The notes: generated by a model from the sequence alone, not told the origin. A stretch of 64,000 nt of DNA from Allobrachymonas denitrificans DSM 15123 (GCF_900110225.1 NZ_FOCW01000001.1:124001-188000); one strand, 5' to 3'; counted from the first letter of the stretch, positions 36,953-46,900 are shown. Translations and numbers: made by a program.

Positions 36953-38263
36953 GTGGCTACTAGTCTGGCAAAAACGGCAAGTGCTCCCAAGTATGGCGAC
37001 CTGCGTCGCCGTCTGGTGTTCTTGCTGCTGGCCCTGGTGGTGTACCGGATCGGGGCGCATATCCCCGTTCCCGGCATCGATCCCGACCAGCTGCACCAGC
37101 TGTTCCAGGGGCAGCAAGGCGGCATCCTGAACCTGTTCAACATGTTCTCGGGTGGCGCCCTGTCGCGCTTCACGGTGTTCGCACTGGGGATCATGCCGTA
37201 CATCTCGGCTTCCATCATCATGCAGCTGATGACCTACGTGGTTCCCACGTTCGAGCAGCTGAAGAAGGAAGGCCAGGCCGGACAGCGCAAGATCACGCAG
37301 TACACCCGCTACGGCACGCTGGCCCTGGCGCTGTTCCAGTCCTATGGCATTGCCATGGCACTGCAATCGCAGCCGGGTCTGGTGATGGATCCGGGCCTGA
37401 TGTTCCAGCTGACCGCAGTGGTCAGCCTGACGGCAGGTACGCTGTTCCTGATGTGGCTGGGCGAGCAGATCACCGAGCGTGGTCTGGGCAACGGCATCTC
37501 GATCCTGATCTTTGCAGGTATCGCAGCCGGTCTGCCCAGCGCGATTGCCGGTCTGCTGGAACTGGTCCGCACCAACGCGATGAGCATCATCGTGGCGCTG
37601 ATCATTCTGGCACTGGTGGTGCTGGTGACCTACTTCGTGGTGTTCGTCGAACGCGGACAGCGCAAGATCCTGGTCAACTATGCACGCCGCCAGGTGGGCA
37701 ACAAGGTCTACGGTGGCCAGGCTTCGCACCTGCCGCTGAAGCTGAACATGGCTGGTGTGATCCCGCCGATCTTTGCATCGTCGATCATCCTGCTGCCCGC
37801 TACCGTGGTGAACTGGTTCAGCAGTACCGAGAGCATGCGCTGGTTGCGTGACATCGCTTCCTCGCTCACTCCGGGACAGCCGATCTATATCGCCCTGTAT
37901 GCTGCCGCGATCATTTTCTTCTGCTTTTTCTACACCGGCCTCGTGTTCAACAGCCGGGAAACTGCCGACAACCTGAAGAAGAGCGGTGCTTTCGTGCCCG
38001 GTATCCGTCCTGGTGACAATACCGCACGCTACATCGACAAGATCCTGCTTCGGTTGACGTTCATCGGTGCCATCTACATCACGCTGGTGTGTTTGCTGCC
38101 GGAATTCCTGATTCTGAAATACAACGTGCCGTTCTACTTTGGCGGAACATCCTTGCTGATCATCGTTGTCGTTACCATGGACTTCATGGCCCAGGTGCAG
38201 AACTACCTGATGACGCAGCAATACGATGCCCTGTTGAAAAAGGCCAACTTCAAATCACGTTAA
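36953..38263 (+). CDS. secY: Protein translocase channel subunit SecY
   Basis: A 436-residue, ten-helix core of the Sec channel, starting at GTG 36953. It has [56 protein letters not shown] and the cytoplasmic loop [19 protein letters not shown]. It is expressed with the ribosomal proteins, as is usual. Confidence 0.98.
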   Translation: MATSLAKTASAPKYGDLRRRLVFLLLALVVYRIGAHIPVPGIDPDQLHQLFQGQQGGILNLFNMFSGGALSRFTVFALGIMPYISASIIMQLMTYVVPTFEQLKKEGQAGQRKITQYTRYGTLALALFQSYGIAMALQSQPGLVMDPGLMFQLTAVVSLTAGTLFLMWLGEQITERGLGNGISILIFAGIAAGLPSAIAGLLELVRTNAMSIIVALIILALVVLVTYFVVFVERGQRKILVNYARRQVGNKVYGGQASHLPLKLNMAGVIPPIFASSIILLPATVVNWFSSTESMRWLRDIASSLTPGQPIYIALYAAAIIFFCFFYTGLVFNSRETADNLKKSGAFVPGIRPGDNTARYIDKILLRLTFIGAIYITLVCLLPEFLILKYNVPFYFGGTSLLIIVVVTMDFMAQVQNYLMTQQYDALLKKANFKSR

Positions 38264-38269
38264 TTCATC

Positions 38270-38488
38270 ATGGCTAAAGATGATGTGATCCAGATGCAGG
38301 GCGAAGTGGTGGAGAACTTGCCTAATGCCACCTTTCGCGTCAAGCTGGAAAACGGACATGTGGTGTTGGGCCATATCTCCGGCAAGATGCGGATGCATTA
38401 CATCCGTATCCTGCCAGGCGACAAGGTAACGGTCGAATTGACCCCGTACGATTTATCCAAAGCGCGCATCGTGTTCCGCGCCAAGTAA
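38270..38488 (+). CDS. infA: Translation initiation factor IF-1
   Basis: A 72-residue OB-fold protein with [39 protein letters not shown] and [18 protein letters not shown]. It binds the 30S A site during initiation. Placement between secY and rpmJ is typical of betaproteobacteria. Confidence 0.98.
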   Translation: MAKDDVIQMQGEVVENLPNATFRVKLENGHVVLGHISGKMRMHYIRILPGDKVTVELTPYDLSKARIVFRAK

Positions 38489-38506
38489 AGAACAGAGGAG
38501 AGAAGA

Positions 38507-38620
38507 ATGAAAGTCTCAGCTTCGGTAAAGAAAATTTGCCGCAATTGCAAGGTTATCCGCCGCAAAGGCGTGGTGCGCATCATCTGCACCGATCCCCGTC
38601 ACAAGCAGCGTCAAGGCTGA
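38507..38620 (+). CDS. rpmJ: Large ribosomal subunit protein bL36
   Basis: A 37-residue protein reading [20 protein letters not shown] and ending in [10 protein letters not shown]. The Cys-Cys-Cys-His set (C11, C14, C27, H32) is the zinc-binding form. GAGGAGAGAAGA precedes the start. Confidence 0.97.
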   Translation: MKVSASVKKICRNCKVIRRKGVVRIICTDPRHKQRQG

Positions 38621-38642
38621 TAGAAACATCTAGAGGAATCAC

Positions 38643-39008
38643 ATGGCACGTATTGCTGGTATCAACATTCCGCCGCACCAACACGCTGAAATCGGCCTGA
38701 CGGCGATCTATGGCATCGGCCGCACCCGCGCCCGCCTGATCTGCGAAGCCTGCGGTATCGAGTACTCCAAGAAGATCAAGGAACTGACCGACGGCGATCT
38801 GGAAAAGATCCGTGACGCCCTGGCCCAGTTCACGCTGGAAGGCGACCTGCGCCGCGAAACCACGATGAACATCAAGCGCCTGATGGACATCGGCTGCTAC
38901 CGTGGTTTCCGTCATCGTCGTGGCCTGCCGATGCGTGGTCAGCGTACCCGCACCAATGCCCGCACCCGTAAGGGCCCGCGCAAGGCAGCCCAGTCCCTGA
39001 AGAAATAA
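38643..39008 (+). CDS. rpsM: Small ribosomal subunit protein uS13
   Basis: A 121-residue protein with [20 protein letters not shown], the helix-hairpin [16 protein letters not shown], and [20 protein letters not shown] at the tail. It begins the alpha-operon part of the run. Confidence 0.98.
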   Translation: MARIAGINIPPHQHAEIGLTAIYGIGRTRARLICEACGIEYSKKIKELTDGDLEKIRDALAQFTLEGDLRRETTMNIKRLMDIGCYRGFRHRRGLPMRGQRTRTNARTRKGPRKAAQSLKK

Positions 39009-39027
39009 TTGAGAGCGAAGAGTAACC

Positions 39028-39426
39028 ATGGCTAAACCGTCCAACGCTGCATCCCGCGTCCGCAAGAAGGTCCGCAAGAACATTGCTGATGGCATTGCGC
39101 ACGTGCACGCCTCGTTCAACAACACCATCATCACCATCACTGACCGTCAGGGCAACGCCCTGTCCTGGGCTTCTTCCGGCGGTCAGGGTTTCAAGGGTTC
39201 GCGCAAGTCCACCCCGTTCGCTGCACAGGTCGCCTCCGAAGTGGCTGGCCGCGCTGCCGTGGAACAGGGCATCAAGAACCTGGAAGTCGAAATCAAGGGT
39301 CCCGGCCCGGGTCGCGAGTCTTCCGTGCGCGCACTGGCTGCACTTGGTATTAAAATCACGTCCATCTCCGACGTGACGCCGGTGCCGCACAACGGCTGCC
39401 GTCCGCAAAAGCGCCGTCGCATCTAA
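39028..39426 (+). CDS. rpsK: Small ribosomal subunit protein uS11
   Basis: A 132-residue platform protein with [39 protein letters not shown] and the end [16 protein letters not shown]. Hairpins fill the 94-base gap to rpsD. Confidence 0.98.
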   Translation: MAKPSNAASRVRKKVRKNIADGIAHVHASFNNTIITITDRQGNALSWASSGGQGFKGSRKSTPFAAQVASEVAGRAAVEQGIKNLEVEIKGPGPGRESSVRALAALGIKITSISDVTPVPHNGCRPQKRRRI

Positions 39427-39448
39427 TCTTTTTCAACCCAAGCCCACT

Positions 39449-39496
39449 GCCGCCAGCTGCAATGCGTTGGCGGCTCCTGCGCTTTTCTGAGCGCAG
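39449..39496 (+). other. Two hairpins in the rpsK-rpsD spacer
   Basis: GCCGCCA (39449-39455) pairs with TGGCGGC (39468-39474), and CTGCGCT (39477-39483) with AGCGCAG (39490-39496). They fill most of the spacer just upstream of rpsD. They could be processing sites or part of S4-type control. Confidence 0.45.
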
Positions 39497-39520
39497 CAGC
39501 AACAATCAAAGGAAAATACT

Positions 39521-40144
39521 GTGGCACGTTATCTTGGCCCCAAGGCAAAACTCGCCCGCCGTGAAGGCACCGACCTGTTCCTGAAGAGCGCCCGCCGCTC
39601 CATCAGCGACAAGTGCAAATTCGAAGCCAAACCCGGTCAGCATGGCCGTACTTCCGGTCAGCGCATGTCCGACTTCGGCCTGCAGCTGCGTGAAAAGCAG
39701 AAGGTCAAGCGCATGTACGGCGTGCTGGAGCGCCAGTTCCGCCGCTACTTCGAGGAAGCCGAGCGTCGTCGTGGCAACACCGGTGTCAACCTGCTGAACC
39801 TGCTGGAGTCCCGTCTGGACAACGTGGTGTTCCGCATGGGCTTCGGTTCCACCCGTGCCGAAGCGCGCCAGCTGGTGTCGCACAAGGCCATCCTGGTGAA
39901 CGGCCAGCAGGTGAACATTCCCTCCTACATGGTCAAGGCCGGTGACGTGATCTCCGTGCGCGAGAAGTCTGCCAAGCAGGCCCGCGTGATCGAGGCGCTG
40001 CAACTGGCTGGCCAGGTGGGCTACCCGGCATGGGTTGAAGTCAACGCCGACAAGGCCGAAGGCACGTTCAAGAAGTCTCCGGACCGCGACGAATTCGGCG
40101 CCGACATCAACGAATCCCTGATTGTCGAATTGTATTCGCGCTAA
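39521..40144 (+). CDS. rpsD: Small ribosomal subunit protein uS4
   Basis: A 207-residue primary 16S rRNA-binding protein starting at GTG 39521 ([20 protein letters not shown]). It has [19 protein letters not shown] and an S4 domain with [20 protein letters not shown]. In E. coli S4 is also the alpha-operon repressor. Confidence 0.98.
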   Translation: MARYLGPKAKLARREGTDLFLKSARRSISDKCKFEAKPGQHGRTSGQRMSDFGLQLREKQKVKRMYGVLERQFRRYFEEAERRRGNTGVNLLNLLESRLDNVVFRMGFGSTRAEARQLVSHKAILVNGQQVNIPSYMVKAGDVISVREKSAKQARVIEALQLAGQVGYPAWVEVNADKAEGTFKKSPDRDEFGADINESLIVELYSR

Positions 40145-40152
40145 TTTCTGAG

Positions 40153-40234
40153 AATACGGCTTCGGCCGTATTTTCAGTGCAGGGTCCGCCTTGCATACCG
40201 ACGGTTCCTGGTGCACCTTGCATGAAGCACCAGG
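40153..40234 (+). other. Terminator-like UUCG hairpin plus second hairpin between rpsD and rpoA
   Basis: AATACGGC (40153-40160) and GCCGTATT (40165-40172) close a TTCG tetraloop and are followed by TTC. A second stem, CCTGGTGC (40207-40214) with GCACCAGG (40227-40234), follows. The first could act as a partial terminator that lowers, or an RNase site that separates, rpoA from the ribosomal genes. Confidence 0.6.
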
Positions 40235-40288
40235 GGCTTCGCCAGCCTTACCGGTGTAACGAGCCGGGGGTATTGAGAGGAAGTCAGA

Positions 40289-41278
40289 ATGCAAACCAAT
40301 CTGTTGAAACCCAAGAATATTCACGTCGAGCAGCTGAGCGCCAACCGCGCCAAGGTGACGCTGGAGCCGTTCGAGCGTGGCTACGGCCATACGCTGGGCA
40401 ACGCGCTGCGCCGTGTGCTGCTGTCGTCCATGGTCGGCTATGCGCCCACCGAGGTGACGATTGCCGGCGTGCTGCACGAGTACTCGTCCATCGATGGCGT
40501 GCAGGAAGACGTGGTCGGCATCCTGCTGAACCTGAAGGGTGTGGTCTTCAAGCTGCACAATCGCGACGAAGTGACCCTGAGCCTGCGCAAGGACACCGAA
40601 GGCGTTGTGACCGCTGCCGACATCCAGATCCCGCATGACGTGGAGATCATCAACCCGGATCACGTGATCTGCACCCTGTCCCAGGGCGGCAAGATCGACA
40701 TGCAGCTGAAGGTGGAAAAGGGCCGTGGCTATGTGCCGGGCAACCTGCGTCGCCACAACGACGAGGCCTTCAAGTTCATCGGCCGCATCGTGCTGGACGC
40801 GTCCTTCTCCCCGGTCAAGCGCGTGAGCTATGCCGTGGAAAGCGCCCGTGTCGAGCAGCGTACCGACCTGGACAAGCTGGTGATCGAGATCGAGACCAAC
40901 GGTGCCATCTCCGCTGAAGACGCCGTGCGTTCTTCCGCCAAGATCCTGGTGGAACAGCTGGCCGTGTTCGCACAGCTGGAAGGCGGCGCGCTGGACGCGT
41001 TCGACCAGCCGGCATCGCGCAGCGCTGCCCAGTTCGATCCGGTGCTGCTGCGCCCGGTCGACGAGCTGGAACTGACGGTGCGTTCGGCCAACTGCCTGAA
41101 GGCCGAGAACATCTACTACATCGGCGACCTGATCCAGCGTACCGAGAACGAGCTGCTGAAGACCCCGAACCTGGGTCGCAAGTCGCTCAACGAGATCAAG
41201 GAAGTGCTGGCCTCCCGTGGCCTGACGCTGGGCATGAAGCTGGAAAGCTGGCCGCCCGCAGGTCTGGACAAGCGCTGA
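40289..41278 (+). CDS. rpoA: RNA polymerase alpha subunit
   Basis: A 329-residue subunit. The N-terminal domain has [20 protein letters not shown] for dimer assembly. The C-terminal domain (about 250-320) has [20 protein letters not shown] and [20 protein letters not shown] for UP-element and activator contact. GAGAGGAAG precedes ATG 40289. Confidence 0.98.
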   Translation: MQTNLLKPKNIHVEQLSANRAKVTLEPFERGYGHTLGNALRRVLLSSMVGYAPTEVTIAGVLHEYSSIDGVQEDVVGILLNLKGVVFKLHNRDEVTLSLRKDTEGVVTAADIQIPHDVEIINPDHVICTLSQGGKIDMQLKVEKGRGYVPGNLRRHNDEAFKFIGRIVLDASFSPVKRVSYAVESARVEQRTDLDKLVIEIETNGAISAEDAVRSSAKILVEQLAVFAQLEGGALDAFDQPASRSAAQFDPVLLRPVDELELTVRSANCLKAENIYYIGDLIQRTENELLKTPNLGRKSLNEIKEVLASRGLTLGMKLESWPPAGLDKR

Positions 41279-41291
41279 TTTTTTGCGGCCG

Positions 41292-41313
41292 CGATGCCGG
41301 TTCTCCGGTATCG
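41292..41313 (+). other. Hairpin between rpoA and rplQ
   Basis: CGATGCCGG (41292-41300) pairs with CCGGTATCG (41305-41313) with one G-T wobble and a TTCT loop. No T-tract follows. It is a likely processing or attenuation element in the 120-base spacer. Confidence 0.45.
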
Positions 41314-41398
41314 TGGCAAACCTCCCGGGCCATCGGGCCCAATGTGTGCACAGGCAGTACCTGATCCGGCTGTCTGCTAATAATCGAAAGGAAGCACC

Positions 41399-41800
41399 AT
41401 GCGTCACGGACTGAAACTCCGCAAACTGAACCGTACTTCGAGCCATCGCCAGGCGATGCTGCGCAACATGATGAACTCTCTCATCGCGCACGAAGCCATC
41501 AAGACGACCCTGCCCAAGGCCAAGGAACTGCGCAAGGTCATCGAGCCGATGATCACGCTGGCCAAGAAGGACACCGTGGCCAACAAGCGTCTGGCTTTCG
41601 ACCGCCTGCGTGACCGCGACAGCGTCGTGAAGCTGTTCAACGACCTGGGCCCCCGCTTTGCCAACCGTCCGGGTGGCTACACGCGTATCCTGAAAATGGG
41701 CTTCCGCGTGGGTGACAACGCTCCCATGGCCTACGTCGAGCTGGTGGATCGTCCCGAAGTGGAAGAAAATTCTTCCGAAGAGGCTTCCAAAGCCGAATAA
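41399..41800 (+). CDS. rplQ: Large ribosomal subunit protein bL17
   Basis: A 133-residue protein with [20 protein letters not shown] and [20 protein letters not shown], then [20 protein letters not shown]. It ends in an acidic Glu/Ser tail. It is the last protein gene of the alpha operon; a tRNA gene follows after 24 bases. Confidence 0.98.
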   Translation: MRHGLKLRKLNRTSSHRQAMLRNMMNSLIAHEAIKTTLPKAKELRKVIEPMITLAKKDTVANKRLAFDRLRDRDSVVKLFNDLGPRFANRPGGYTRILKMGFRVGDNAPMAYVELVDRPEVEENSSEEASKAE

Positions 41801-41824
41801 TCGGTGATACAATAAATGTCTTGC

Positions 41825-41901
<77 letters not shown>

Positions 41902-41912
41902 AACAGACGAGG

Positions 41913-41945
41913 AACCCGCAAGCCGAAAGGTTTGCGGGTTTTTTC
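41913..41945 (+). terminator. Rho-independent terminator of the ribosomal/tRNA run
   Basis: AACCCGCAA (41913-41921) pairs with TTGCGGGTT (41932-41940), and the T-run continues for four more bases. It should end the rplN-tRNA transcript. Confidence 0.88.
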
Positions 41946-42120
41946 ATGCCTGAACGCATCCGGGGCGTGTGCATTGCCCCTGAGAAAAACATCGGAATCC
42001 GCTTGCGCTTCGTTTAAGTAAAGAATATAGTGATTGCGCAATTACATTGAAGCTGGCGCAGTTCCGGGTTCCTGCAGGCAGTTCCTGGGCGCGTTCTTCT
42101 TCACGGCACAGGAGACGGGC

Positions 42121-42537
42121 ATGGACAAGGATGCAGGCAAGGGCGGCCGGGTACTGAAGGTGCTGGCTGCCGTGGCGGTCGCCTTCGGGCTGATGACGCT
42201 GAAGGAAGGCGGGGCTGTGCTGTTCGTGGATGGCGCGGGCAGGCAGGCGGCGGGCAGCTACGTGCCGTTTGTGTTGTGGTTCAATTTCCTCGCGGGATTT
42301 GCCTACGTCATGGCTGGCGTGGGACTGTGGCTGCAGCGTCCGTGGGCGGCACGCCTGGCGGTGGCCATTGCGCTGGCGTCGCTGCTGGTGCTGGTGGCAT
42401 TTCTGCTGTTCGTGATGGACGGCGGGGCCCATGAAAAGCGCACCCTGGTAGCCATGCCCCTGCGTGCATTGATCTGGTCGGGCATTGGCTGGTGGTCGTG
42501 GCGCCGCCTGCTGTCTGCGCGCGGGAGGTCTGCATGA
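42121..42537 (+). CDS. Uncharacterised four-helix membrane protein
   Basis: A 138-residue inner-membrane protein with four hydrophobic segments (VLAAVAVAFGLMTL, FVLWFNFLAGFAYVMAGVGL, LAVAIALASLLVLVAFLLF, and LRALIWSGIGWW). I do not recognise a named family. ATG 42121 lies behind AGGAG. The TetR gene overlaps its stop by four bases, so it is the first gene of the exporter operon. A role as accessory or immunity-type membrane protein is guesswork. Confidence 0.8.
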   Translation: MDKDAGKGGRVLKVLAAVAVAFGLMTLKEGGAVLFVDGAGRQAAGSYVPFVLWFNFLAGFAYVMAGVGLWLQRPWAARLAVAIALASLLVLVAFLLFVMDGGAHEKRTLVAMPLRALIWSGIGWWSWRRLLSARGRSA

Positions 42538-43172
42538 GCACGCCGCGTACCGCCTCTGCGGAGCCTGCAGCCCGGCGTGGCCGCTATCTGCCCACCGAGG
42601 AGCGGCGGGATCAGGCCATCGATGCGGTCATCGCACTGGCCGGCAAGCAGAATCCGGCTGACATCAGCACGGGCGATGTGGCGCGCCACATGCAGCTGAC
42701 GCAAGGAGCGCTGTTCCGCTATTTTCCGAGCAAGGACGCCCTGTGGGAGGCGGTGATGGAACGGGTGAGCGGGCTGCTGCTGGCGCGTATTGCGCGTTCG
42801 GCCCTGCAGGAGGAGGCGCCGCTGGCCAAGTTGCGCGCCATGTTCCTCGCGCATGCCGCTTTCGCATCCGAACACCCGGGGGTGCCGCGCATGCTGTTCG
42901 GTGAGCTGCAGCGCGCGCAGGATACGCCGGCCAAGCACATCGCCAAGGCGCTGCTGGCGCGCTACACCGCGCATCTGGAAGAGTTGCTGGAGCAGGGCAA
43001 ACGGCAGCAGGAGCTGCCGGAGACGCTGGACGCCGAGGCGGCTGCGCTGCTGTTCATCGGCACGCTGCAGGGTCTGGTGATGCAGTCATTTCTGGTGGGG
43101 GATGTGGAACGCATCGCGCGCTACGCCCCTCGCGTCTACGCGATTTACGAGCGGGGGTTGCGATGCAGTTGA
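42534..43172 (+). CDS. TetR-family transcriptional regulator
   Basis: A 212-residue repressor-type protein. Its N-terminal helix-turn-helix reads DISTGDVARHMQLTQGALFR with the typical FRYFPSKDALWEAVMERV following. The rest is the helical ligand-binding part. ATG 42534 overlaps the preceding stop and its own stop overlaps the next gene. It probably controls this operon in response to a compound the exporter handles. Confidence 0.93.
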   Translation: MSTPRTASAEPAARRGRYLPTEERRDQAIDAVIALAGKQNPADISTGDVARHMQLTQGALFRYFPSKDALWEAVMERVSGLLLARIARSALQEEAPLAKLRAMFLAHAAFASEHPGVPRMLFGELQRAQDTPAKHIAKALLARYTAHLEELLEQGKRQQELPETLDAEAAALLFIGTLQGLVMQSFLVGDVERIARYAPRVYAIYERGLRCS

Positions 43173-44317
43173 AGTTGCCGGTGCGGGGACGCACGCTGGG
43201 GTTGGCACTGGTGGTGCTGGTGTTGGTGGCGGTGTTCGCCTGGGTCGGGCTGCGTTCCGGGCCCTTGGCTCCCGTGCCGGCCACCGTCGCCAGGGTGGAG
43301 TCGCGTGCGATTGCTCCGGGGCTGTATGGCATTGGCACGGTGCAGGCGCGTTATACCTACAGGATCGGGCCGACCTATGCCGGGCGGCTGAAGCGCGTGG
43401 ATGTGAATGCCGGCGACGCCGTGCAGGCTGGGCAGGTGCTGGGCGAGATGGATCCGGTGGATCTGGATCAGCGCATCCAGGCGCAGGAGGCTGCCTTGCG
43501 TCGGGCCGAAGCGGCGCAGCGCGAGGCACAGGCACGCCAGACCTTTGCGCGCGGACAGGCCAGGCGTTACCGCGACCTGTATGCCGCCGAGGCCAGCAGC
43601 CGTGAACTGGCGGAGGCCAAGCAGCAGGAGCTGCAGGTGGCCGATGCCGCGGTGAGCAGCAGTGGCAGCGAGGCAGCACGCCTGCGTGCAGAGCGTTCTG
43701 CCCTGCAGGCCCAGCGCAGCAATCTGCGGCTGGTGGCGCCGGTGGCCGGGCTGGTGGCGGCGCGCAGTGCCGATCCGGGCACGACCGTGGTGGCAGGTCA
43801 GGCGGTGCTGGAGGTGATCGATCCGGCCAGCCTGTGGATCAACACGCGTTTTGATCAGGTGCATGCGGGCGGTCTGGCGGCGCAGTTGCCGGCACGCATC
43901 GTGCTGCGCTCGCGCAGCGGCGAGCCGATGGACGGGGTGGTGCAGCTGGTGGAGCCGCGGGCCGACCAGGTGACGGAAGAGACTCTGGCCAAGGTGGTCT
44001 TCAAACAGGCGCCGACGGTGTTGCCGCCGATTGGCGAATTGGCCGAAGTGACGGTGTTGTTGCCGCAGCAGCCGGCGCTGCCGGTGATTCCGAATGCGGC
44101 CGTACGCAAGCTGAACGCGCAGACGGGTGTGTGGGTGCCTGATGGCAATGGCGTGCGCTTTGTGCCGGTGCGCCTGGGCAAGGCCGATCTGGATGGCTGG
44201 GTGCAGGTGCTGGAAGGCCTGAAAGCCAATGACGAGGTGGTGGTCTACAGCGAACGCGCACTGACCGAGCGCAGTCGCATCCAGCGCGTCGAGCGCATCC
44301 AGGGAGTGCGGGCATGA
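43163..44317 (+). CDS. HlyD-type periplasmic adaptor of an ABC exporter
   Basis: A 384-residue membrane-fusion protein. After an N-terminal anchor helix (LGLALVVLVLVAVFAWVGL) come a lipoyl half (GDAVQAGQVLGEMDPVDL), a coiled-coil hairpin rich in Gln/Ala/Glu (about residues 110-185), the second lipoyl half (LVAPVAGLVAARSADPGTTV) and a beta-barrel domain. It would link the permease to an outer-membrane channel, which is not encoded here. The start overlaps the TetR stop by ten bases. Confidence 0.88.
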   Translation: MQLKLPVRGRTLGLALVVLVLVAVFAWVGLRSGPLAPVPATVARVESRAIAPGLYGIGTVQARYTYRIGPTYAGRLKRVDVNAGDAVQAGQVLGEMDPVDLDQRIQAQEAALRRAEAAQREAQARQTFARGQARRYRDLYAAEASSRELAEAKQQELQVADAAVSSSGSEAARLRAERSALQAQRSNLRLVAPVAGLVAARSADPGTTVVAGQAVLEVIDPASLWINTRFDQVHAGGLAAQLPARIVLRSRSGEPMDGVVQLVEPRADQVTEETLAKVVFKQAPTVLPPIGELAEVTVLLPQQPALPVIPNAAVRKLNAQTGVWVPDGNGVRFVPVRLGKADLDGWVQVLEGLKANDEVVVYSERALTERSRIQRVERIQGVRA

Positions 44318-45516
44318 TCAGCCTGGCCGGGCGCGACATTCTGCACGCCTGGGGCAAGTTTGTCTTCACCGGCATCGGGCTGGGGTTGCTGATCGGCGTG
44401 ACGCTGATCATGGCTGGCGTGTACCGGGGCATGGTGGATGACGGCAAGGTGCTGCTGGACAACAGCGGCGCCGATATCTGGGTGGTGCAGAAGGACACGC
44501 TGGGGCCGTATGCCGAGTCGTCCAGCATTCCGGACGATGCCTGGCGCGCGATTGCGACCATGCCGGGCATCCGCACCGTGGCCAATGTGACCTATCTGAC
44601 CACACAGGTGCGGCACGAGGGGGGTGACGTGCGCGCGATGGTGGTGGGGATTGCGCCGGGATCGGTTGGCACGCCGGGCTGGCCCTCTTTTTTGATCGGC
44701 GGGCGGCAGATCACGCGCGGGCATTACGAGGCGGTGGCGGATCGGGCGTCGGGGTTTCAGCTCGGGCAGCGCATCCAGATCCGGCGCAACCACTACACGG
44801 TGGTGGGGCTGACGCGGCGCATGGTGTCGTCCAGCGGTGATCCCATGGTGTTCATCCCGCTCAAGGATGCGCAGGAGGCGCAGTTCCTCAAGGACAACGA
44901 CGCCATCCTGCAGAACCGGCGCCGGACCGAGGCGAATCCGGCCTTCAACCGCCCGGGCGTGCCGGGGCTGCTGGAAGCGGTGCAGGGCTCGCAGAGTTCC
45001 AACAATTCCGTCAACGCCGTGCTGGTGACGCTGCAGCCGGGGACGGATGCTGACGCCACGGCCGAGGCGGTGCGGCGCTGGAAGCGGCTCAATGCCTATA
45101 CGCGCGCCGAGATGGAGGAGATCCTGATCGGCAAGCTGATTGCGACCTCGTCGCGCCAGATCGGCATGTTTCTGGTGATTCTGGCGATCGTGAGTGCGGC
45201 CATCGTGGCCTTCATCATCTACACGCTGACCATGGACAAGATCCGCGAGATTGCCGTGCTCAAGCTGATCGGCACGCGCAACCGCACGATTGCCATGATG
45301 ATCATGCAGCAGGCGCTGGCGCTGGGCCTGATCGGCTTTGTGGTGGGGCGCATCAGTGCGACCTTTGCGGCGCCGATGTTTCCGAAGTATGTGTTGCTGA
45401 TGCCGAAGGATACGCTGGTCGGCTTTGTGGCGGTGATGGTGATCTGTGCGCTGGCGAGTCTGGTGTCGATCCGGCTGGCGCTGAAGATCGATCCGGCCGA
45501 GGCGATTGGAGGTTGA
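44314..45516 (+). CDS. ABC transporter permease (MacB/DevC-like, FtsX fold)
   Basis: A 400-residue protein with an N-terminal helix (FVFTGIGLGLLIGVTLIMAG), a large periplasmic domain, and three C-terminal helices (IGMFLVILAIVSAAIVAFII, MIMQQALALGLIGFVVG, LVGFVAVMVICALASLVSI). The segment MDKIREIAVLKLIGTRNR is the usual cytoplasmic FtsX coupling loop. Architecture matches DevC/MacB permeases lacking a fused ATPase. ATGA overlap with the adaptor gene. Confidence 0.88.
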   Translation: MISLAGRDILHAWGKFVFTGIGLGLLIGVTLIMAGVYRGMVDDGKVLLDNSGADIWVVQKDTLGPYAESSSIPDDAWRAIATMPGIRTVANVTYLTTQVRHEGGDVRAMVVGIAPGSVGTPGWPSFLIGGRQITRGHYEAVADRASGFQLGQRIQIRRNHYTVVGLTRRMVSSSGDPMVFIPLKDAQEAQFLKDNDAILQNRRRTEANPAFNRPGVPGLLEAVQGSQSSNNSVNAVLVTLQPGTDADATAEAVRRWKRLNAYTRAEMEEILIGKLIATSSRQIGMFLVILAIVSAAIVAFIIYTLTMDKIREIAVLKLIGTRNRTIAMMIMQQALALGLIGFVVGRISATFAAPMFPKYVLLMPKDTLVGFVAVMVICALASLVSIRLALKIDPAEAIGG

Positions 45517-45518
45517 CG

Positions 45519-46235
45519 ATGGCAGGTTTCGGTATCCGCATCGAGGGCCTGCGCAAGCGCTATGGCCAAGGGGACACGGCGGTGGATGCGCTAAAGCGCG
45601 TGGACATGCAGGTGGCGCCGGGCGAGGTGGTGGGACTGATCGGGCCTTCGGGCTCTGGCAAGAGCACGCTGCTCAAGTGTCTGGGTGCCATCATCGACCC
45701 GACCGAGGGGCGCATGACGCTGGGCGACGACGTCATCTACGACAACGGCTGGAAGGTGGGCGACCTGCGCGCGCTACGGCGCGACAAGATCGGTTTCGTG
45801 TTCCAGGCGCCGTACCTGATTCCGTTTCTGGACGTGACGGACAACGTGGCGCTGCTGCCGATGCTGGCGGGCGTGGCCAATGGCGAGGCGCGTGCGCGTG
45901 CGCTGGAGCTGCTGACGGCGCTGGATGTGCAGCACCGCGCCAAGGCCATGCCCTCGCAGCTGTCGGGCGGCGAGCAGCAGCGCGTGGCGATTGCGCGCGG
46001 GCTGGTGAACCGGCCGCCGGTGATTCTGGCGGATGAGCCGACAGCGCCGCTGGACAGCGAGCGGGCGCTGGCGGTGATCCGCATCCTGAACAGCATGGCC
46101 AAGCAGTTCCAGACGGCCATCATCGTGGTGACGCATGACGAGAAGATCATTCCGACGTTCAAGCGGATCTACCACATCCGCGATGGGGTGACGCATGAGG
46201 AGGCGGGGGAGGGGCGGTCGCTGGGGTTGGCATGA
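45519..46235 (+). CDS. ABC transporter ATPase (MacB/LolD/DevA-like)
   Basis: A 238-residue ATPase with Walker A GPSGSGKST, Q-loop VFQAPYLIPFLD, signature LSGGEQQRVAIARGL, Walker B VILADEPTAPLDS and switch His VVTHDEKI. The small subfamily usually has DEPTxxLD, which fits. ATG 45519 sits six bases behind GGAGG. It energises the adaptor/permease pair upstream. Confidence 0.94.
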   Translation: MAGFGIRIEGLRKRYGQGDTAVDALKRVDMQVAPGEVVGLIGPSGSGKSTLLKCLGAIIDPTEGRMTLGDDVIYDNGWKVGDLRALRRDKIGFVFQAPYLIPFLDVTDNVALLPMLAGVANGEARARALELLTALDVQHRAKAMPSQLSGGEQQRVAIARGLVNRPPVILADEPTAPLDSERALAVIRILNSMAKQFQTAIIVVTHDEKIIPTFKRIYHIRDGVTHEEAGEGRSLGLA

Positions 46236-46900
46236 GCACCTTTCCGATTCGCCCGCTGTCGACACAGACTGCGCCCTCACAGGCTTCCGAACTGGAGCGG
46301 CTGCTGGGCGAGATCCGCGCCTGCCGCGTCTGTGCGGAGCGGCTGCCGCATGAACCCCGGCCCGTGTTGCAGGCGGGCGCTGCTGCGCGCCTCCTGATTG
46401 TGGGTCAGGCGCCGGGAGCCAGGGTGCATGCCAGCGGCATTCCCTGGAGCGATGCCAGTGGCAGGCGCTTGCGCGAGTGGATGGGCATTGACGAATCGGT
46501 GTTCTATCACGCCGGGCAGGTCGCCATCGTGCCGATGGGGCTGTGTTTTCCGGGGCGTGGGGCCAGTGGGGACCGTCCGCCGGAGAAGGCCTGTGCGCCG
46601 CTGTGGCAGGAGCGCCTGCTGGCGCTGATGCCGCAGATCCGGCTGACGCTGCTGGTGGGAGGCTATGCACAGCAGCATTTCCTGAAGCAGCAGGGGCACC
46701 AGTCGGTGACGGATACCCTGCGCAACTGGCAATCGCTGGGGCCGCACATCGTGCCGCTGCCGCATCCTTCGCCGCGCAATGTGGCCTGGTTCAAGGCCAA
46801 TCCGTGGTTCGAGGGCGAGGTGGTACCGGCGTTGCGGGAGCGCGTGCGCGGTGCGCTGGAGTTGCAGGCTTGCAGGCCTTCCTCTTCCCCGGCGGCGTGA
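46232..46900 (+). CDS. Uracil-DNA glycosylase-like superfamily protein
   Basis: A 222-residue protein with ACRVCAERLPHEPRPVL at the N-terminus, LLIVGQAPGARVHASGIPW (the water-activating motif region) and LPHPSPRNVAWFKANPWF near the end (the DNA-binding loop). Only two of the four cysteines used by iron-sulfur family-4 enzymes are obvious, so it is better called UDG-like. ATGA overlap with the ATPase gene puts it in the exporter operon, an odd partnership. Confidence 0.8.
   Translation: MSTFPIRPLSTQTAPSQASELERLLGEIRACRVCAERLPHEPRPVLQAGAAARLLIVGQAPGARVHASGIPWSDASGRRLREWMGIDESVFYHAGQVAIVPMGLCFPGRGASGDRPPEKACAPLWQERLLALMPQIRLTLLVGGYAQQHFLKQQGHQSVTDTLRNWQSLGPHIVPLPHPSPRNVAWFKANPWFEGEVVPALRERVRGALELQACRPSSSPAA

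Noticed and set aside
39506-41812. A 768-codon minus-strand open frame opposite rpsD-rpoA-rplQ
   Set aside because: Antisense to three ribosomal operon genes and crosses their spacers and hairpins.
46232-46900. Iron-sulfur family-4 uracil-DNA glycosylase
   Set aside because: Only the first Cys pair is clear; the later two cluster cysteines are not evident, so only superfamily membership is claimed.
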